Source of the DNA: Enterovibrio gelatinilyticus
GTDB taxonomy: Bacteria; Pseudomonadota; Gammaproteobacteria; Enterobacterales; Vibrionaceae
Assembly: GCF_028683095.1 (NCBI RefSeq)
Contig: NZ_JAJUBC010000015.1
Span: 62,001 to 126,000 of the forward strand
DNA length: 64,000 bases
Direction: 5' to 3'
Below, piece after piece: positions 37,048 to 47,345 of the stretch. Within the stretch, counting starts at the first letter, position 1, and every line of letters begins with the position of its first letter. The translations under genes and the position numbers were made by a program. A model generated the notes under the pieces. The model saw nothing but the letters and a program-made list of their open reading frames with translations, did no database searches and was not told where the DNA came from.

Positions 37048-38624
37048 TTTTTACCGCTACTTTTAGCTTCGTAAAGCGCCACATCAGCATCAATGAATAA
37101 TTGTTGCTGATTGTTGGGTTTGTCAGGAATACAGGTTTTCCCTCCCGCGCTGATAGTGACATAGGGTGCGATGGGCGAGGCACCATGAGGGATTTGTAGT
37201 GAAGAGACAGCCTTTAATGCTCGCTCTGCAACGGTTTTTGATTCCGCTTTGGTAATACCAGGAAGCAAGAATACAAATTCTTCACCGCCAAATCGCGCGA
37301 GGGTAGCACCGGCTCGTCGCTCAACGTGACTCAAGGCTTCAGCCACTTGAGCGAGGCACTTGTCACCTAACGCGTGGCCGTACATGTCGTTATATTGTTT
37401 GAAATGGTCAATATCAACGATCAATATGGTCAGAGGCGTTTGGTAGCGCATGGCTCTTCGCCACTCTTCTTCGAGCTTTTCATCAAGCATGCGACGGTTT
37501 GGGATTTTAGTCAGGCTGTCTTCACGAGAGATTTGATTAAGGCGACGATTGACTTCTTCTAGCTGCGCGGTACGGTCGGCGACGCGCTGCTCTAGCGATT
37601 GATTGAGAGACTTCAGTTGGTCTTGAGCATGTCGCTGGATCAAATGTTGTGACATGGTCACGCCAAGCAATTTCAAGAGCTCGCAATGGTAGCTTTTCAA
37701 CGGTGTTCCCGTGATAAGGTTATCGCAGGCAATCCACCCAATTGGCTCATCCCCATCCCACAATGAAATGGTCGCGTTCCAGCCTGTACCGACCTCTTTG
37801 TTGTCGTGGAAAAGAGGAACATCTTCGTTGATGGTTATGTGCTGTTTTTTATCGAGCGTTGTTTTTGCATGATAGTGTTCGTAGATCGCGGTGCAATACC
37901 ACTGCTCATTCGTCACTGTTCCATGGATATCAGTGCCGTACGTCCCACGCATCAACCCGGTATGGGTGTTGATAAGAAATATGGCCATTCGGTCGAAATC
38001 AAGCGCGTGAATACACTCATAAACTGCAGTGTGGAGCATGTTGTCGAGAGAGTGTGAATGCCACAGGCGTAGCGAGATTTTGTGCAAAATATGTAGCTGT
38101 TCTAACAACCCTTTTTGCGAACTCACTTCTTGAATGCGTTTCTCTTCTGTTTTTTGGTGCTGCGTCCTTTCCAACAAAAAGGCTTGTTGTTGAAGGTGAC
38201 TATCCAATGCGCCGGAGAGCAACAGTGACAGCATCTCGCAGGCATGAGGGTCAGCCGGAAAAGAAAACGGCGTGGTCAAAATCAGGGCACCATAAGAACC
38301 GCCCCTAATCTTTAATGGTATCAGTTGATAGGAAAGGTCGTCATTAGCACTCGTGTTCTTGAGCGTTGAGAGTCGAGCCAGTAGATCGATATCGCGATTG
38401 CATGCCGGCGCCATTGGCGTGAATAGCTGAAAGTGTTTTGGCTTGATATCAGCTAATTGTAACCATTCGTCTTGCTGCTCGTCACGAATGATCAGTTGAC
38501 AGCGTGCATCAGGAAACTGCGTAGTGAACGCATGCCCAAGTGCAAGACAGAAATCATTTATATCTTTCTGAGGACAAATAGCTTGCCCTACCGTGAGGCA
38601 GAATGCGTAATCCAGAGCAATCAT
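37029..38624 (-). CDS. GAF-GGDEF diguanylate cyclase
   Basis: A 531-residue soluble signalling protein. An N-terminal region (about 1-170) of unknown fold is followed by a GAF-like domain (about 195-330), a coiled-coil linker (LEQRVADRTAQLEEVNRRLNQI), and a GGDEF domain (about 365-530) with the signature ARFGGEEFVFLLPG. It should make cyclic di-GMP from two GTP. The inhibitory site position RxxD, five residues before GGEEF, reads RAGA, so product inhibition by c-di-GMP is probably absent. It is convergent with topB and overlaps it by 19 bases. Confidence 0.9.
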   Translation of the reverse strand: MIALDYAFCLTVGQAICPQKDINDFCLALGHAFTTQFPDARCQLIIRDEQQDEWLQLADIKPKHFQLFTPMAPACNRDIDLLARLSTLKNTSANDDLSYQLIPLKIRGGSYGALILTTPFSFPADPHACEMLSLLLSGALDSHLQQQAFLLERTQHQKTEEKRIQEVSSQKGLLEQLHILHKISLRLWHSHSLDNMLHTAVYECIHALDFDRMAIFLINTHTGLMRGTYGTDIHGTVTNEQWYCTAIYEHYHAKTTLDKKQHITINEDVPLFHDNKEVGTGWNATISLWDGDEPIGWIACDNLITGTPLKSYHCELLKLLGVTMSQHLIQRHAQDQLKSLNQSLEQRVADRTAQLEEVNRRLNQISREDSLTKIPNRRMLDEKLEEEWRRAMRYQTPLTILIVDIDHFKQYNDMYGHALGDKCLAQVAEALSHVERRAGATLARFGGEEFVFLLPGITKAESKTVAERALKAVSSLQIPHGASPIAPYVTISAGGKTCIPDKPNNQQQLFIDADVALYEAKSSGKNQAFVL

Positions 38625-38833
38625 GCTCTACGACTCCCTATATAACTGACGAAAACGTGATTTTGGTTCTATTCTTTTTCGGCAGTATGACAGTAAATTT
38701 ACTGATAACTGTCTGAATTTATATCATCTTCGACAGACGTCACAAGTGACCATTGTAGGTTGTGATGGGGATAAAATGTTTTTTCCAGATGCACTGGCTG
38801 CCCGTTGTACGCTGGAAGGTTCACGAGATAAAG

Positions 38834-39592
38834 CTATGAACTATAGGCAAAAATACAGCCAACCAATGTCATCAAGAATAAGAACCATTTAAGAGTATTA
38901 GGATTAGCTTTAATAGCAAACTTAACCGCCAACCAAGCGCCGACCATGGAGCCGATCGCGAGCAATAGACCAGGCAGCCAAAGAATCAGATCGTGCCAGA
39001 TGAAAATGACAAGAGACACTGACGTGAAGGCGAGCGTACAAACGAGTTTGAGGGCATTCCCTCGCACTAAATCATAACGCAATGTCCCACAGAGAGCGGC
39101 AAGTAACACAAAACCAACGCCGGCTTGAACAAATCCGCCATAGAAACCTGCAATGAGTAATCCAATCCAAGATGAAGGCGTGTCTTTGACTAAACGAAAA
39201 GGTTCATCAGCTTGCGGGCTCACGAGGCTAGGCTTGATGAGCATGATGAATGCCATCAACAGCATGGTGCCAAGAAGTAGAGGTTTAATGATGCTTGAGG
39301 GAAGCCAAGCCGCCGCTATCGCACCCGTTGCGCCGCCAATGAATGTTGGAATGAGAATGGCCACGAGGTCAGTACTTTCAAGGCGCTTATGGTGGCGAAA
39401 CCCCGCAACGCCAGACACGCTTTGCATGAGTACACCAACGCGATTTGTCGCATTGGCGACTTCAGCGGGCATACCAAGCACAATAAGGGCGGGTATGGTG
39501 AGGTTTGACCCTCCACCAGCAAGTGTGTTGATGATGCCAGCAACAAAGCCAAGTACGATCAGTAGTGCGCCAAACTCGATAGAGACGTCCAT
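38834..39592 (-). CDS. TSUP family membrane transporter (TauE/SafE-like)
   Basis: A 252-residue polytopic membrane protein with about eight hydrophobic segments in two repeats, each with the TSUP-type GGGSNLTIPALIVLGMP (residues 26-42) and GFYGGFVQAGVGFVLLAAL (about 148-166) patterns. The family exports or imports sulfur-containing anions or similar small organic anions; the substrate here is unknown. The gene lies alone between the diguanylate cyclase and the tRNA-Pro gene on the same strand as the tRNA. Confidence 0.85.
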   Translation of the reverse strand: MDVSIEFGALLIVLGFVAGIINTLAGGGSNLTIPALIVLGMPAEVANATNRVGVLMQSVSGVAGFRHHKRLESTDLVAILIPTFIGGATGAIAAAWLPSSIIKPLLLGTMLLMAFIMLIKPSLVSPQADEPFRLVKDTPSSWIGLLIAGFYGGFVQAGVGFVLLAALCGTLRYDLVRGNALKLVCTLAFTSVSLVIFIWHDLILWLPGLLLAIGSMVGAWLAVKFAIKANPNTLKWFLFLMTLVGCIFAYSS

Positions 39593-39650
39593 TTCGCCAT
39601 CCAGATAAATGTTGGAAGTAGGATACTATCGGAGAAAGTACCAACGAAAA

Positions 39651-39676
39651 AGCCCGCAGCAAAAAAGCTGCGGGCT
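39651..39676 (-). terminator. Terminator of the tRNA-Pro gene
   Basis: AGCCCGCAGC and GCTGCGGGCT form a perfect 10-base stem around a T6 loop, followed on the minus strand by a short T-run. It lies 10 bases beyond the tRNA 3' end. Confidence 0.85.
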
Positions 39677-39685
39677 CTCAATAAA

Positions 39686-39762
39686 TGGTCGGATATACTG
39701 GATTCGAACCAGTGACCCCCACTCCCCCAGAGTGGTGCGCTACCAAGCTGCGCTAATATCCG
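39686..39762 (-). tRNA. tRNA-Pro (GGG anticodon)
   Basis: A 77-base tRNA on the minus strand with the CCA end encoded. The acceptor starts CGGATAT and pairs with ATATCCG. The D arm contains GCGCAGCTTGGTAGCGC. The anticodon stem CCACT/AGTGG encloses the loop CTGGGGG, giving anticodon GGG for CCC and CCU codons. The T arm has GGTTCGAATCC. It corresponds to the proL type of Escherichia coli. Confidence 0.95.
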
Positions 39763-39969
39763 ATTTTGTTGCTCTGAGTTACAACACTTAAAAATAAGGT
39801 TGAGGGCAACAAACGAGAATGACTCGTTTAATAGCTTCTGTTTGAACGTCAACGGATTAGATGACGTGATATAGACAGACTCTATACAAATCATGGTACG
39901 AATACATGATTTCAGTGTCAATCATCTTTCTATAATAAAGGCGGGTGTTTCAATCATTTGGCAAAAAAA

Positions 39970-39992
39970 AAGGCAGCCACTTGGGCTGCCTT
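39970..39992 (-). terminator. Terminator after yejM
   Basis: AAGGCAGCC / GGCTGCCTT with a 5-base loop; on the minus strand it ends in a long T-run. Confidence 0.88.
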
Positions 39993-39997
39993 ATGCA

Positions 39998-41872
39998 TCA
40001 ATTTTGTTCGGGGTGGTAGAATCTTTTTAGCTCATGCATAACTTGCATAAGAACCGACAACTGAGGCTTTCCTTCTGGTTGTAACTTGTAGTTACTGTCG
40101 TAAATTCGGTAGTTACCGAATTTATCGACAACCGTGGTTTTGTCTGGTTGAACGACAACAATATCACGGCTATCCCCGGCGATTACCCATCTGCGTGGCT
40201 TGTCTGCCAATTCAAACAGGTTACGGCCGCTAGTGTACATTTCAGACGGACTGTCTGTCGCAAGCATGGACTCCATTAAGGTTGGAACAACGTCTAAATG
40301 CGAGCTGTAGACATCCACGTTACGAGCTTCTTGGTTTGGCCAATGGATAACCATAGGAACCTGCAACTGGTACTTGCTGTAATTGGTGTTTGCGCCCCAA
40401 CTGTTTGATCCGGTCTCATTGAATTCGGTACCGTGATTGGCGGTGACAACGACAATGGTGTTATCAAGTTGACCGTTGGCTTCCAGCGTGTCAAATAGCT
40501 CACCTAACAAGCCATCGACATAGTATGCGGCGTTGTTATAGCTGTTTTTTAAAACTAAGGTTGTGTGTTCGCCTACGCTGGCTAAGTCGTTGTCGAGTGA
40601 CGGCTGGAACGGGCTATCGTAATCACCACCTTGTTCATATTCGGTGACGCTTTTTAATTCAAGATAAGCAAACCAAGGTTTTGTGCTATTGCCCTGCTTG
40701 ATCCATGTGTCGAGGTTGTCTGCAGCCATATGGTCAGCAACCCATGTTTCTTCAGACACGACATCTTTGACGCCATTAAGGTGTTTGCCAAAGATGCTTT
40801 GATAATAAATTGGGTTTTCAAAATTGTCGGCGCTGAAGAGGCCGAAGCGATACCCTTTCTTCTCGAGAGTGTCTACGAGTAGAGGGCTAAGACCTTCTGT
40901 TCGTGCACTTTGTGCATAGCTGCCAGGCAAGCCGTAAAATAGGCCAAACAGACCCGCCATCGCATCATTACTGGAACTGTAGTGATTAGAATACGTGACG
41001 TTATCTTTACTAAATTGACTCAAGTTCGGCATCACGACAGGGTCGAGCATGTCAGAGCGCAAGCTATCAACCATCACAATCAATAAGTTTTGATTATGCT
41101 TTGAAGCATCGGCAGCAAATGAGATTTTTTCTAATGGATAGCGAATGACTTCGCTTTCTTGATTGCCCAACTCGTCTCGACGACGCTGATATTCTTGGCG
41201 ATCAAGTAGGCCATATTTTTCCATGAAGGTTTTCGCCGTCATGGGATAGGAAATAGGGAAGTTGGAACGTTGTGCCGTGACTGGGCTGTATAAGAACGCA
41301 TCTGCCCAGATATGGATAAGATGGCTTCCAATGAAGCATACGGCAAACACACTAGCGATAGGCACGCCCACGCGCTTGCGAGACAGTTTTCGAAGCTTAC
41401 GCCAAACCCATTCCGACATGGCGATTTCTAGCAGGAATATCGCAGGAACAACAACAAACAGATACTGCCAATGAGCATTCATGTCTGTTTTTTCACCGCT
41501 AAGCAGCAGTTCCCAAACTAAGGGGTTTAAATGGAGATGCAGGGTTTCAAAGGCGTAGATGTCCAGCAGCAAGACTGTCATGCCAGCCGTTGAAACGAGC
41601 ACGGCAAACAGCCTCATCAGTCGTTGAGACGGAATGAGGAAGCTTGCCGGGAAGATCACCAAAATGTAGACGGCAAAAACCAGAAAACCGAAGTGACCAA
41701 TCCAGGTCAACAACTGATAGGTTTGTCCGATCAATGTCTCGGGCCAGCCGGATTGCACTATGTAGCGCGTCCCCAGCAACATGGCTGCGATAATATTGAA
41801 AAAACTAAACCAGTGCCCCCAGCTAATCAGCTGTGACACTTTATCCTTGTACGTATTTCCGCTGTCTACCAT
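39998..41872 (-). CDS. yejM: Sulfatase-fold inner membrane protein YejM (PbgA/LapC type)
   Basis: A 624-residue protein with five N-terminal membrane helices (about residues 15-185) and a large periplasmic domain of the alkaline phosphatase/sulfatase fold: LLIVMVDSLRSDML (about 270), SSSNDAMAGLFGLFYGLPG, VVVTANHGTEFNE. The usual catalytic Ser/Cys of active sulfatases is replaced by NDAMAG-type residues. In enterobacteria YejM senses or handles lipid A/cardiolipin and regulates LpxC turnover through LapB. It is encoded with yejL on one strand, with ndpA (yejK) diverging, the standard yejKLM arrangement. Confidence 0.93.
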   Translation of the reverse strand: MVDSGNTYKDKVSQLISWGHWFSFFNIIAAMLLGTRYIVQSGWPETLIGQTYQLLTWIGHFGFLVFAVYILVIFPASFLIPSQRLMRLFAVLVSTAGMTVLLLDIYAFETLHLHLNPLVWELLLSGEKTDMNAHWQYLFVVVPAIFLLEIAMSEWVWRKLRKLSRKRVGVPIASVFAVCFIGSHLIHIWADAFLYSPVTAQRSNFPISYPMTAKTFMEKYGLLDRQEYQRRRDELGNQESEVIRYPLEKISFAADASKHNQNLLIVMVDSLRSDMLDPVVMPNLSQFSKDNVTYSNHYSSSNDAMAGLFGLFYGLPGSYAQSARTEGLSPLLVDTLEKKGYRFGLFSADNFENPIYYQSIFGKHLNGVKDVVSEETWVADHMAADNLDTWIKQGNSTKPWFAYLELKSVTEYEQGGDYDSPFQPSLDNDLASVGEHTTLVLKNSYNNAAYYVDGLLGELFDTLEANGQLDNTIVVVTANHGTEFNETGSNSWGANTNYSKYQLQVPMVIHWPNQEARNVDVYSSHLDVVPTLMESMLATDSPSEMYTSGRNLFELADKPRRWVIAGDSRDIVVVQPDKTTVVDKFGNYRIYDSNYKLQPEGKPQLSVLMQVMHELKRFYHPEQN

Positions 41873-41926
41873 AAAGGCTAATTCTTCTCTTTATTTTGCA
41901 ACGCGTAAGTTTTCGACGCGGTCTTA

Positions 41927-42145
41927 TTACTCTGTATCGATAGAAGACAGCAGAGCTTGAGCAAATTTTTCCGCAATGACTTTTCGCTGCGCAGCTGGCA
42001 GGTTGTTATTCATCAGATTAGTAGCGATGTTACCCACCACCATCAGCGAAAGGTCAGTCGAAGCTTTGTGCTTTTCAAGTACATTGACCACATCGCTCAG
42101 GATCTGTTCAACGTTTTTATCTTGATATTTAGAAGTAACAGGCAT
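41927..42145 (-). CDS. yejL: YejL family protein (UPF0352)
   Basis: A 72-residue helical cytosolic protein, [29 protein letters not shown] being the family start and [20 protein letters not shown] its conserved centre. The function is unknown. It is the first gene of the yejL-yejM pair and diverges from ndpA. Confidence 0.93.
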   Translation of the reverse strand: MPVTSKYQDKNVEQILSDVVNVLEKHKASTDLSLMVVGNIATNLMNNNLPAAQRKVIAEKFAQALLSSIDTE

Positions 42146-42221
42146 AGAAACTCTTGTCTTGTGTCAGCAGAAGCCGCGTATAATACCTCACACTTTAGTC
42201 TGACGAAAAATGTTTTCAATT

Positions 42222-43235
42222 ATGAGCCTCACGCTTTCAAACGTTATTCTTCATCAACTTAAAAAAGATGGCGAAGATTCATTGGTCGTGCACCTGAGAG
42301 ATCAGATGCTAACTCATTCACCTTCAACGGAAAATTTGATCAGCGAGATTCATCGCGTCTATAACGCAAAAGCTGGAAAAGGCTTTGGCCAATTTGCTGA
42401 AGAAAGCGATGTTGCAAGCTGGTTGAAAGCATGTAGAAAGCAAGAACTCGATTTTCTGTCATTTTCTTCGCAGTCCGCCGAGCGATTAAAAACCGAATTA
42501 TCTAAGTATCCATTTGCTGATGAAGGGGTGTTGGTTATTGCCGAGTACCGTTCATTGGCGACAGAGTATTTGTTCATTGGTTTGTTAGAGTCCAAAGCGA
42601 GCATGAAAGTCACGGACGAACTGGAGATCAGTTCTACGGATTACCTCGATGTGGCCAAAATGGATATTGCTGCTCGTATCGATCTGTCTACGTGGGAAAC
42701 TGACGCGCAGTCGAATCGCTATCTCACCTACATCAAAGGTCGTGTGGGTCGTAAAGTGGCTGACTTCTTCTTGGATTTCATGCAAGCAGAAGTTGGTATG
42801 GACACCAAGCAACAAAACTTGGTGTTGATGCAAGCGGTGGAAGATTACTGCGCGGACTCTCGTCTTGAAAAAGAAGAGAAACAAGAATACCGCAAGCAAG
42901 TATATGACTATTGCAATGGTCAGCTTCAGTCGGGCGATGAAGTTATCGTCAAAGAATTGGCAAGTGAGCTTCCTAAGAATGAGCAAGGCGTCGATTTCTA
43001 CCAGTTTGCTTCCGAGCAAGGGTATGAGTTGGAAGAAAGTTTTCCAGCCGACAGAACTGCTATGCGAAAACTGACGAAATTCGTTGGTGGTGGAGGTGGC
43101 CTGTCTATTAATTTTGACAGCATGTTGCTAGGAGAGCGTGTTTTCTATGACCAAGATACTGACACCTTAACGATAAAAGGCACGCCACCGAATTTGCGTG
43201 ATCAGTTAATGCGTCGCTTAAACACAGAAGACTAG
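42222..43235 (+). CDS. yejK: Nucleoid-associated protein NdpA (YejK)
   Basis: A 337-residue DNA-binding nucleoid protein. It starts MSLTLSNVILHQLKKD and contains the family stretch FLDFMQAEVGMDTKQQNLVLMQAVEDYC and GGGGGLSINFDSMLLGERVFYD near the end. It condenses DNA and is encoded beside yejL-yejM in most gammaproteobacteria. The ATG at 42222 is the conserved start; the frame extends four codons upstream. No clear terminator, but an inverted repeat (GCATACGCC ... GGTGTATGC, about 43268-43307) follows. Confidence 0.92.
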   Translation: MSLTLSNVILHQLKKDGEDSLVVHLRDQMLTHSPSTENLISEIHRVYNAKAGKGFGQFAEESDVASWLKACRKQELDFLSFSSQSAERLKTELSKYPFADEGVLVIAEYRSLATEYLFIGLLESKASMKVTDELEISSTDYLDVAKMDIAARIDLSTWETDAQSNRYLTYIKGRVGRKVADFFLDFMQAEVGMDTKQQNLVLMQAVEDYCADSRLEKEEKQEYRKQVYDYCNGQLQSGDEVIVKELASELPKNEQGVDFYQFASEQGYELEESFPADRTAMRKLTKFVGGGGGLSINFDSMLLGERVFYDQDTDTLTIKGTPPNLRDQLMRRLNTED

Positions 43236-43465
43236 ATTCGACAAATAGACGATATTGGGTAAACCGTGCATACGCCTCGCTGCGCAACTTGCGAAAGGGG
43301 TGTATGCGCTATCTTACAAGTTTTGTCTTTTATGTTTGCAAACTAAGACATATTGCCTAGATTAATTATAAGTGTCGTAAAAATGACGCTTCCCGTGGGA
43401 AACGGGAGTGGAAGTCGCTTCGAGAAAAGTAGGTAAACGGTAAAATTAATGCACAGGAAATCATT

Positions 43466-44746
43466 GTGACGCCACTTCCAATACTGAATCAAATTAGCAA
43501 ACGGCTCATGCTCATTGGACGTCAGAGAACGGCAAAGAATTGGATATCTTTGTTGCTTTGGTGTGGTTTTGCTGTGTCGTTCACTTATGCGTTTTTTTCC
43601 TATTCGGATATGAAGCATACCAAAGGTCATGCTACGCATATCGTCAAGTTAAACAATGCAGCGCAACAACTTCGTCAAACTGTTTCAGCGTCAATGTTGA
43701 ATCAAGATAATGAACGTAAGAACCTCGAGAAAGAAGTTCAGCATTTTCGCTATTTGTTGCTTAGAACAAAGTCACACACGATAGAAGATCGATGGGATGA
43801 CATTCAACATACGTTGCTTGAAGCCGACGCTTTTGTTGAAAACGTCGACAATTTACTGGCGTCAATTTATGCAGTATCCAAAGTGACTGAGCAATTAAAG
43901 CAATTAATAGACTCCCAAACCTCCCCTGAATTGGCCTCAATCTATCAATCGATTGGTACTTACTTGTTGTTTGAACTTCATGGCTTCAACAACGAAGACG
44001 ATTCAGGTCGTATCGGACGCTTTAACCGGTACTTAGCGGATGTTGAAGACCAGTTGGCGGCACTAGATAACAGCACCGAACAAGTGCAACTTTATGCGTT
44101 ATACACCAGTTTAGAGCGTATTAATCGTCAATTAGAAAGTGTTGATGAAGTCATTAATCATAAGTTTGTTCGCTCAATGACGCAGCAGCAAGCCTATTGG
44201 ACAACGCAGGTGATTGAGCGATTAGATACGACGATCTCAATGCTATTTTGGGCGTTTGGTTTGTTGTTCGCACAGGTATTGCTTCAATATCGCGCTCTAG
44301 GCAGTGGGCCTGATAAGACGGAAGCGAAACCATCCGTCAAAGAAAGCAGTGCGGACGCCCTAGTACCCTTTAAATATGTTGAGCCGTCAGAACCATTGTT
44401 TGATGCCAGCATTCTGCATGAGCAGTTAGATGGTGATAAAGAAGCCATTGAGTCCGTATTGACCATGTTTGTGGCTGAGCACCAAGGTGATGCGGGCCAC
44501 CTTGAAAAGCATATTAGTCAAGGTCAGACTGCGCGCGCTCGCTCGTTGATGCATAACCTCAAAGGCGTGTCGGGCAATATTGGTGCGTTAGCATTGCAAG
44601 ACTTTTGTACCCATGCTGATGCAAAACTTAGAGAGGGACAATTGCTTGATATTCTTGTTGTTAAGCAATTTCAAAAGCTGCTGAGTCTGACTATTCAAGC
44701 TGTTCTGAAAGAGATGGAGCAATCTCATAAAGCTATTGTATCTTGA
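43466..44746 (+). CDS. Membrane-anchored histidine phosphotransfer (HPt) protein
   Basis: A 426-residue protein from a GTG start preceded by AGGA. A first membrane helix (about residues 27-45), a helical periplasmic sensor-like domain (about 50-250), a second membrane helix (about 260-276), and a C-terminal HPt domain (about 310-420) with the phosphate-accepting His363 in LMHNLKGVSGNIGA. It has no kinase domain. The gene directly precedes, with a 9-base gap, a hybrid kinase that lacks its own HPt domain, so it probably receives phosphate from that kinase. Its own sensor part could set the flow of phosphate. Confidence 0.85.
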   Translation: MTPLPILNQISKRLMLIGRQRTAKNWISLLLWCGFAVSFTYAFFSYSDMKHTKGHATHIVKLNNAAQQLRQTVSASMLNQDNERKNLEKEVQHFRYLLLRTKSHTIEDRWDDIQHTLLEADAFVENVDNLLASIYAVSKVTEQLKQLIDSQTSPELASIYQSIGTYLLFELHGFNNEDDSGRIGRFNRYLADVEDQLAALDNSTEQVQLYALYTSLERINRQLESVDEVINHKFVRSMTQQQAYWTTQVIERLDTTISMLFWAFGLLFAQVLLQYRALGSGPDKTEAKPSVKESSADALVPFKYVEPSEPLFDASILHEQLDGDKEAIESVLTMFVAEHQGDAGHLEKHISQGQTARARSLMHNLKGVSGNIGALALQDFCTHADAKLREGQLLDILVVKQFQKLLSLTIQAVLKEMEQSHKAIVS

Positions 44747-44755
44747 GGGTCTTGC

Positions 44756-47245
44756 GTGTTTGTAAAGGATTTGCCTTGGTATAAAACGATGAGTGTTAAA
44801 GCCTTATGGATTGTGGCTTTAATGCTGACTGTCGTTGTTATTACGATTGTGTACGTGCTTGAAACCACTGGCGACAGTATGGTGCGAGAAAGCGCTAACC
44901 AACGTGTCGAAGCTCAGGTCGAAACGGTTGCACAGAGCTTGGGTCAGCTATCTAATAACGTTGAAACTATTGCATTTTCTTTGGCGAATACCTTGTCACT
45001 TGACGATAGTGAAACGGATATCGAGAAAAAACTATCTGCAATGCTGAGCAACAAAAATATTAAACGTATTGTTGCGAGTGGTGGCTTTTGGCCCGAACCC
45101 TTCTTATATGACGAAAATCGAGCGAAAGCGTCAGTGTTCATCGAAATGGGACAAGATGGCTTATATTCTCGTATCGATGACTACAATGCAGACTCTGCCG
45201 CGCCTTATCACACTGCAGAATGGTATGCGCCAGCGCGATATTCATCAGAAGAAGCATATTGGTCAAGAGCATATATAGACCCGTTTACCCAAGAATCCAT
45301 GGTGACATGCAGTGTGCCTATTTTTGCTGGAGGCAAATTTGCGGGCGTCGTGACGATTGACGTCCGGCTTGCCGAACTACAGGCTTTTCTGACACGAAGC
45401 GGGCAAAAGATTGGCGGGTATATGATGATGTTTGATAGAAGCAGTCGTATTATGTCGTACCCTGAGACACTGTCTGATCAACGTCCTATTTTATTGCCGA
45501 GTGTGCGTGAAATTGCAAACTCGCAACCAGATTTTGCAGAGTTGGCATTAGTGATTAGCCTTGCGACTCAAGGCGAGCGATTGGTCACCCAAAGTGACCC
45601 TAAGCTTCAAGACATTGCCGAATCTATTGTTTCCTCTTCACCTGATATTGACCTTGGGTACGCGTTATCTGTTGCGACAGAATTGGCGCCTAACCCTTCT
45701 GTTTTTCGACCAACAGAACGATTGTTTATTCACCGTCTTGACAATGATCCTATCTTACAAGAGGCGACCGTTGTGTTCGGTCGTACGCTGCCAGATACGG
45801 ATTGGTTACTGGTGGGAGCGTTGCCCGAACGCCTCTTACAAGTTGAAGCGACCAAACTGAAAAACGATTTGTTTTTTGCTATGGCGTTGGTTGCTATCGT
45901 GTTGGTCGGTATTGCATATTTGGCCATACATCTCCAGATTGTCCGCCCCATGGCTCGCGTGCGAAGTGCGCTGATTAGCCAGCGCGGAGATGTTCCTTTC
46001 GCCCCTATCGATTATGCCGAGCGTGATGAACTCGGTATGTTGGTGAGTGAATTCAACCAATTGAGCACCAATCTGGTAGAGACACGAGAGCGTGCAGTGG
46101 ATGCTGCGCGAGCCAAGCAGTTATTCCTTGCCAATATTAGCCATGAAATCCGCACGCCTATGAATGGTATCTTAGGTGCGTCATCGTTGATGCAAGATGA
46201 GCCTATGACGAGTAAACAGGCCGAGTATCTTTCTGTGATCTCTCATTCATCTCGGGGGCTCATGTCATTGATCAACAATATTCTGGACTTCAGTAAAATG
46301 GAGTCAAGCCATCTGAAATTGGAAGAAGCACCTTTCGATCTCGAACAGGTCAGCACCTATGTTCGAGATCTCATGTTGCCCACCATTACCAACAAGCCTC
46401 AATTGGTGTTTGATCTTGTGTACGAAGAAAATTGCCCGAGGCGCTTCTTAGGGGATGCGCACCGCATTGAGCAAATCGTACTTAATTTGGTCTCGAATGC
46501 GCTCAAATTTACCGATTCAGGTATCGTTCGCCTTAAAGTGGCGATGAACCAAAACGGTGGACGATACACTGGTGTTAGTATTCAAGTGTCAGATACTGGT
46601 GTGGGTATTCCTGCGGATAAATACAGCGTCATTTTTGATGAGTTTCAGCAGGCTGACACATCAACAACGCGTAAGTTTGGTGGTTCAGGTCTTGGGCTGG
46701 CAATAACCAAGCAGTTAGTTGATTTGATGGGCGGTGAAATTGCGGTGACCAGTGAGGTTGGCCGAGGCAGTCAATTTACGGTCATCTTGCCGCTTAATAT
46801 TGAAAAAGACAGTGTTGATACCAAGGGGCATGAGTTACTCAAACAGCGCAATGATGCTTTTGCGGGTAGGCACTGTCTGTTAGTAGAGGACAACGCGATT
46901 AATCTGATGATTGCTGAGAAAATGCTGATGAAGCTTGGTTTCTCAGTGGATAAGGCAACAGATGGCATTGCCGCATTGGATAAGACCAAAGTGCAAGGCT
47001 ACGACATCATTTTCATGGATATCCAAATGCCTCTCATGGATGGTTTGGAGGCAACAAGGCAAATTCGTTCTTCGGATAGTTTTAATCATCAAACGCCGAT
47101 TGTTGCGATGACGGCTAACGTACTTAAAGACGATATTTGGCGTTGTATTAGTAACGGAATGCAGGGACACATTGGTAAGCCACTAAGAGAAACGGATATT
47201 TATACCGCGTGTAGTAAAGTGCTGTCTTCAGAGGTCGAAGCCTAA
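44756..47245 (+). CDS. Hybrid sensor histidine kinase with Cache sensor and receiver domain
   Basis: An 829-residue protein from a GTG start; GAGGG, overlapping the previous stop, is the ribosome site. Two membrane helices (about 14-32 and 372-394) flank a double Cache periplasmic sensor (about 40-360, including [12 protein letters not shown] and [20 protein letters not shown]). HAMP follows (about 396-450), then HisKA with His463 in [15 protein letters not shown], the ATPase domain ([26 protein letters not shown]) and a receiver with Asp755 in [11 protein letters not shown]. It lacks an HPt domain, which the preceding gene supplies. The final response regulator is not encoded nearby. Cache domains often bind amino acids or carboxylates. 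Confidence 0.93.
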   Translation: MFVKDLPWYKTMSVKALWIVALMLTVVVITIVYVLETTGDSMVRESANQRVEAQVETVAQSLGQLSNNVETIAFSLANTLSLDDSETDIEKKLSAMLSNKNIKRIVASGGFWPEPFLYDENRAKASVFIEMGQDGLYSRIDDYNADSAAPYHTAEWYAPARYSSEEAYWSRAYIDPFTQESMVTCSVPIFAGGKFAGVVTIDVRLAELQAFLTRSGQKIGGYMMMFDRSSRIMSYPETLSDQRPILLPSVREIANSQPDFAELALVISLATQGERLVTQSDPKLQDIAESIVSSSPDIDLGYALSVATELAPNPSVFRPTERLFIHRLDNDPILQEATVVFGRTLPDTDWLLVGALPERLLQVEATKLKNDLFFAMALVAIVLVGIAYLAIHLQIVRPMARVRSALISQRGDVPFAPIDYAERDELGMLVSEFNQLSTNLVETRERAVDAARAKQLFLANISHEIRTPMNGILGASSLMQDEPMTSKQAEYLSVISHSSRGLMSLINNILDFSKMESSHLKLEEAPFDLEQVSTYVRDLMLPTITNKPQLVFDLVYEENCPRRFLGDAHRIEQIVLNLVSNALKFTDSGIVRLKVAMNQNGGRYTGVSIQVSDTGVGIPADKYSVIFDEFQQADTSTTRKFGGSGLGLAITKQLVDLMGGEIAVTSEVGRGSQFTVILPLNIEKDSVDTKGHELLKQRNDAFAGRHCLLVEDNAINLMIAEKMLMKLGFSVDKATDGIAALDKTKVQGYDIIFMDIQMPLMDGLEATRQIRSSDSFNHQTPIVAMTANVLKDDIWRCISNGMQGHIGKPLRETDIYTACSKVLSSEVEA

Positions 47246-47253
47246 ACGTATTC

Positions 47254-47312
47254 ATATACCTAACTACCCAAGGTTCTCTGAGCAAGCGCATCTTGAGGTT
47301 GTTTGGGTATAC
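47254..47312. repeat. Dispersed imperfect palindrome, copy 1
   Basis: The minus strand reads GTATACCCAAACAACCTC at one end (47312-47295), and the other arm contains CTACCCAAGG. A related element with GTATACCCAAGCAACCTC is at 59844-59895. Both are extragenic and can fold on themselves, like a small repetitive extragenic family. Confidence 0.6.
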
Positions 47313-47345
47313 GACGTTGTATTCGGCGGTTCAATCCGCTAAAGC

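Noticed and set aside
39686..39762. tRNA-Pro as an integration site
   Set aside because: No integrase gene or direct repeat of the tRNA end is nearby; the flanking genes are ordinary core genes.
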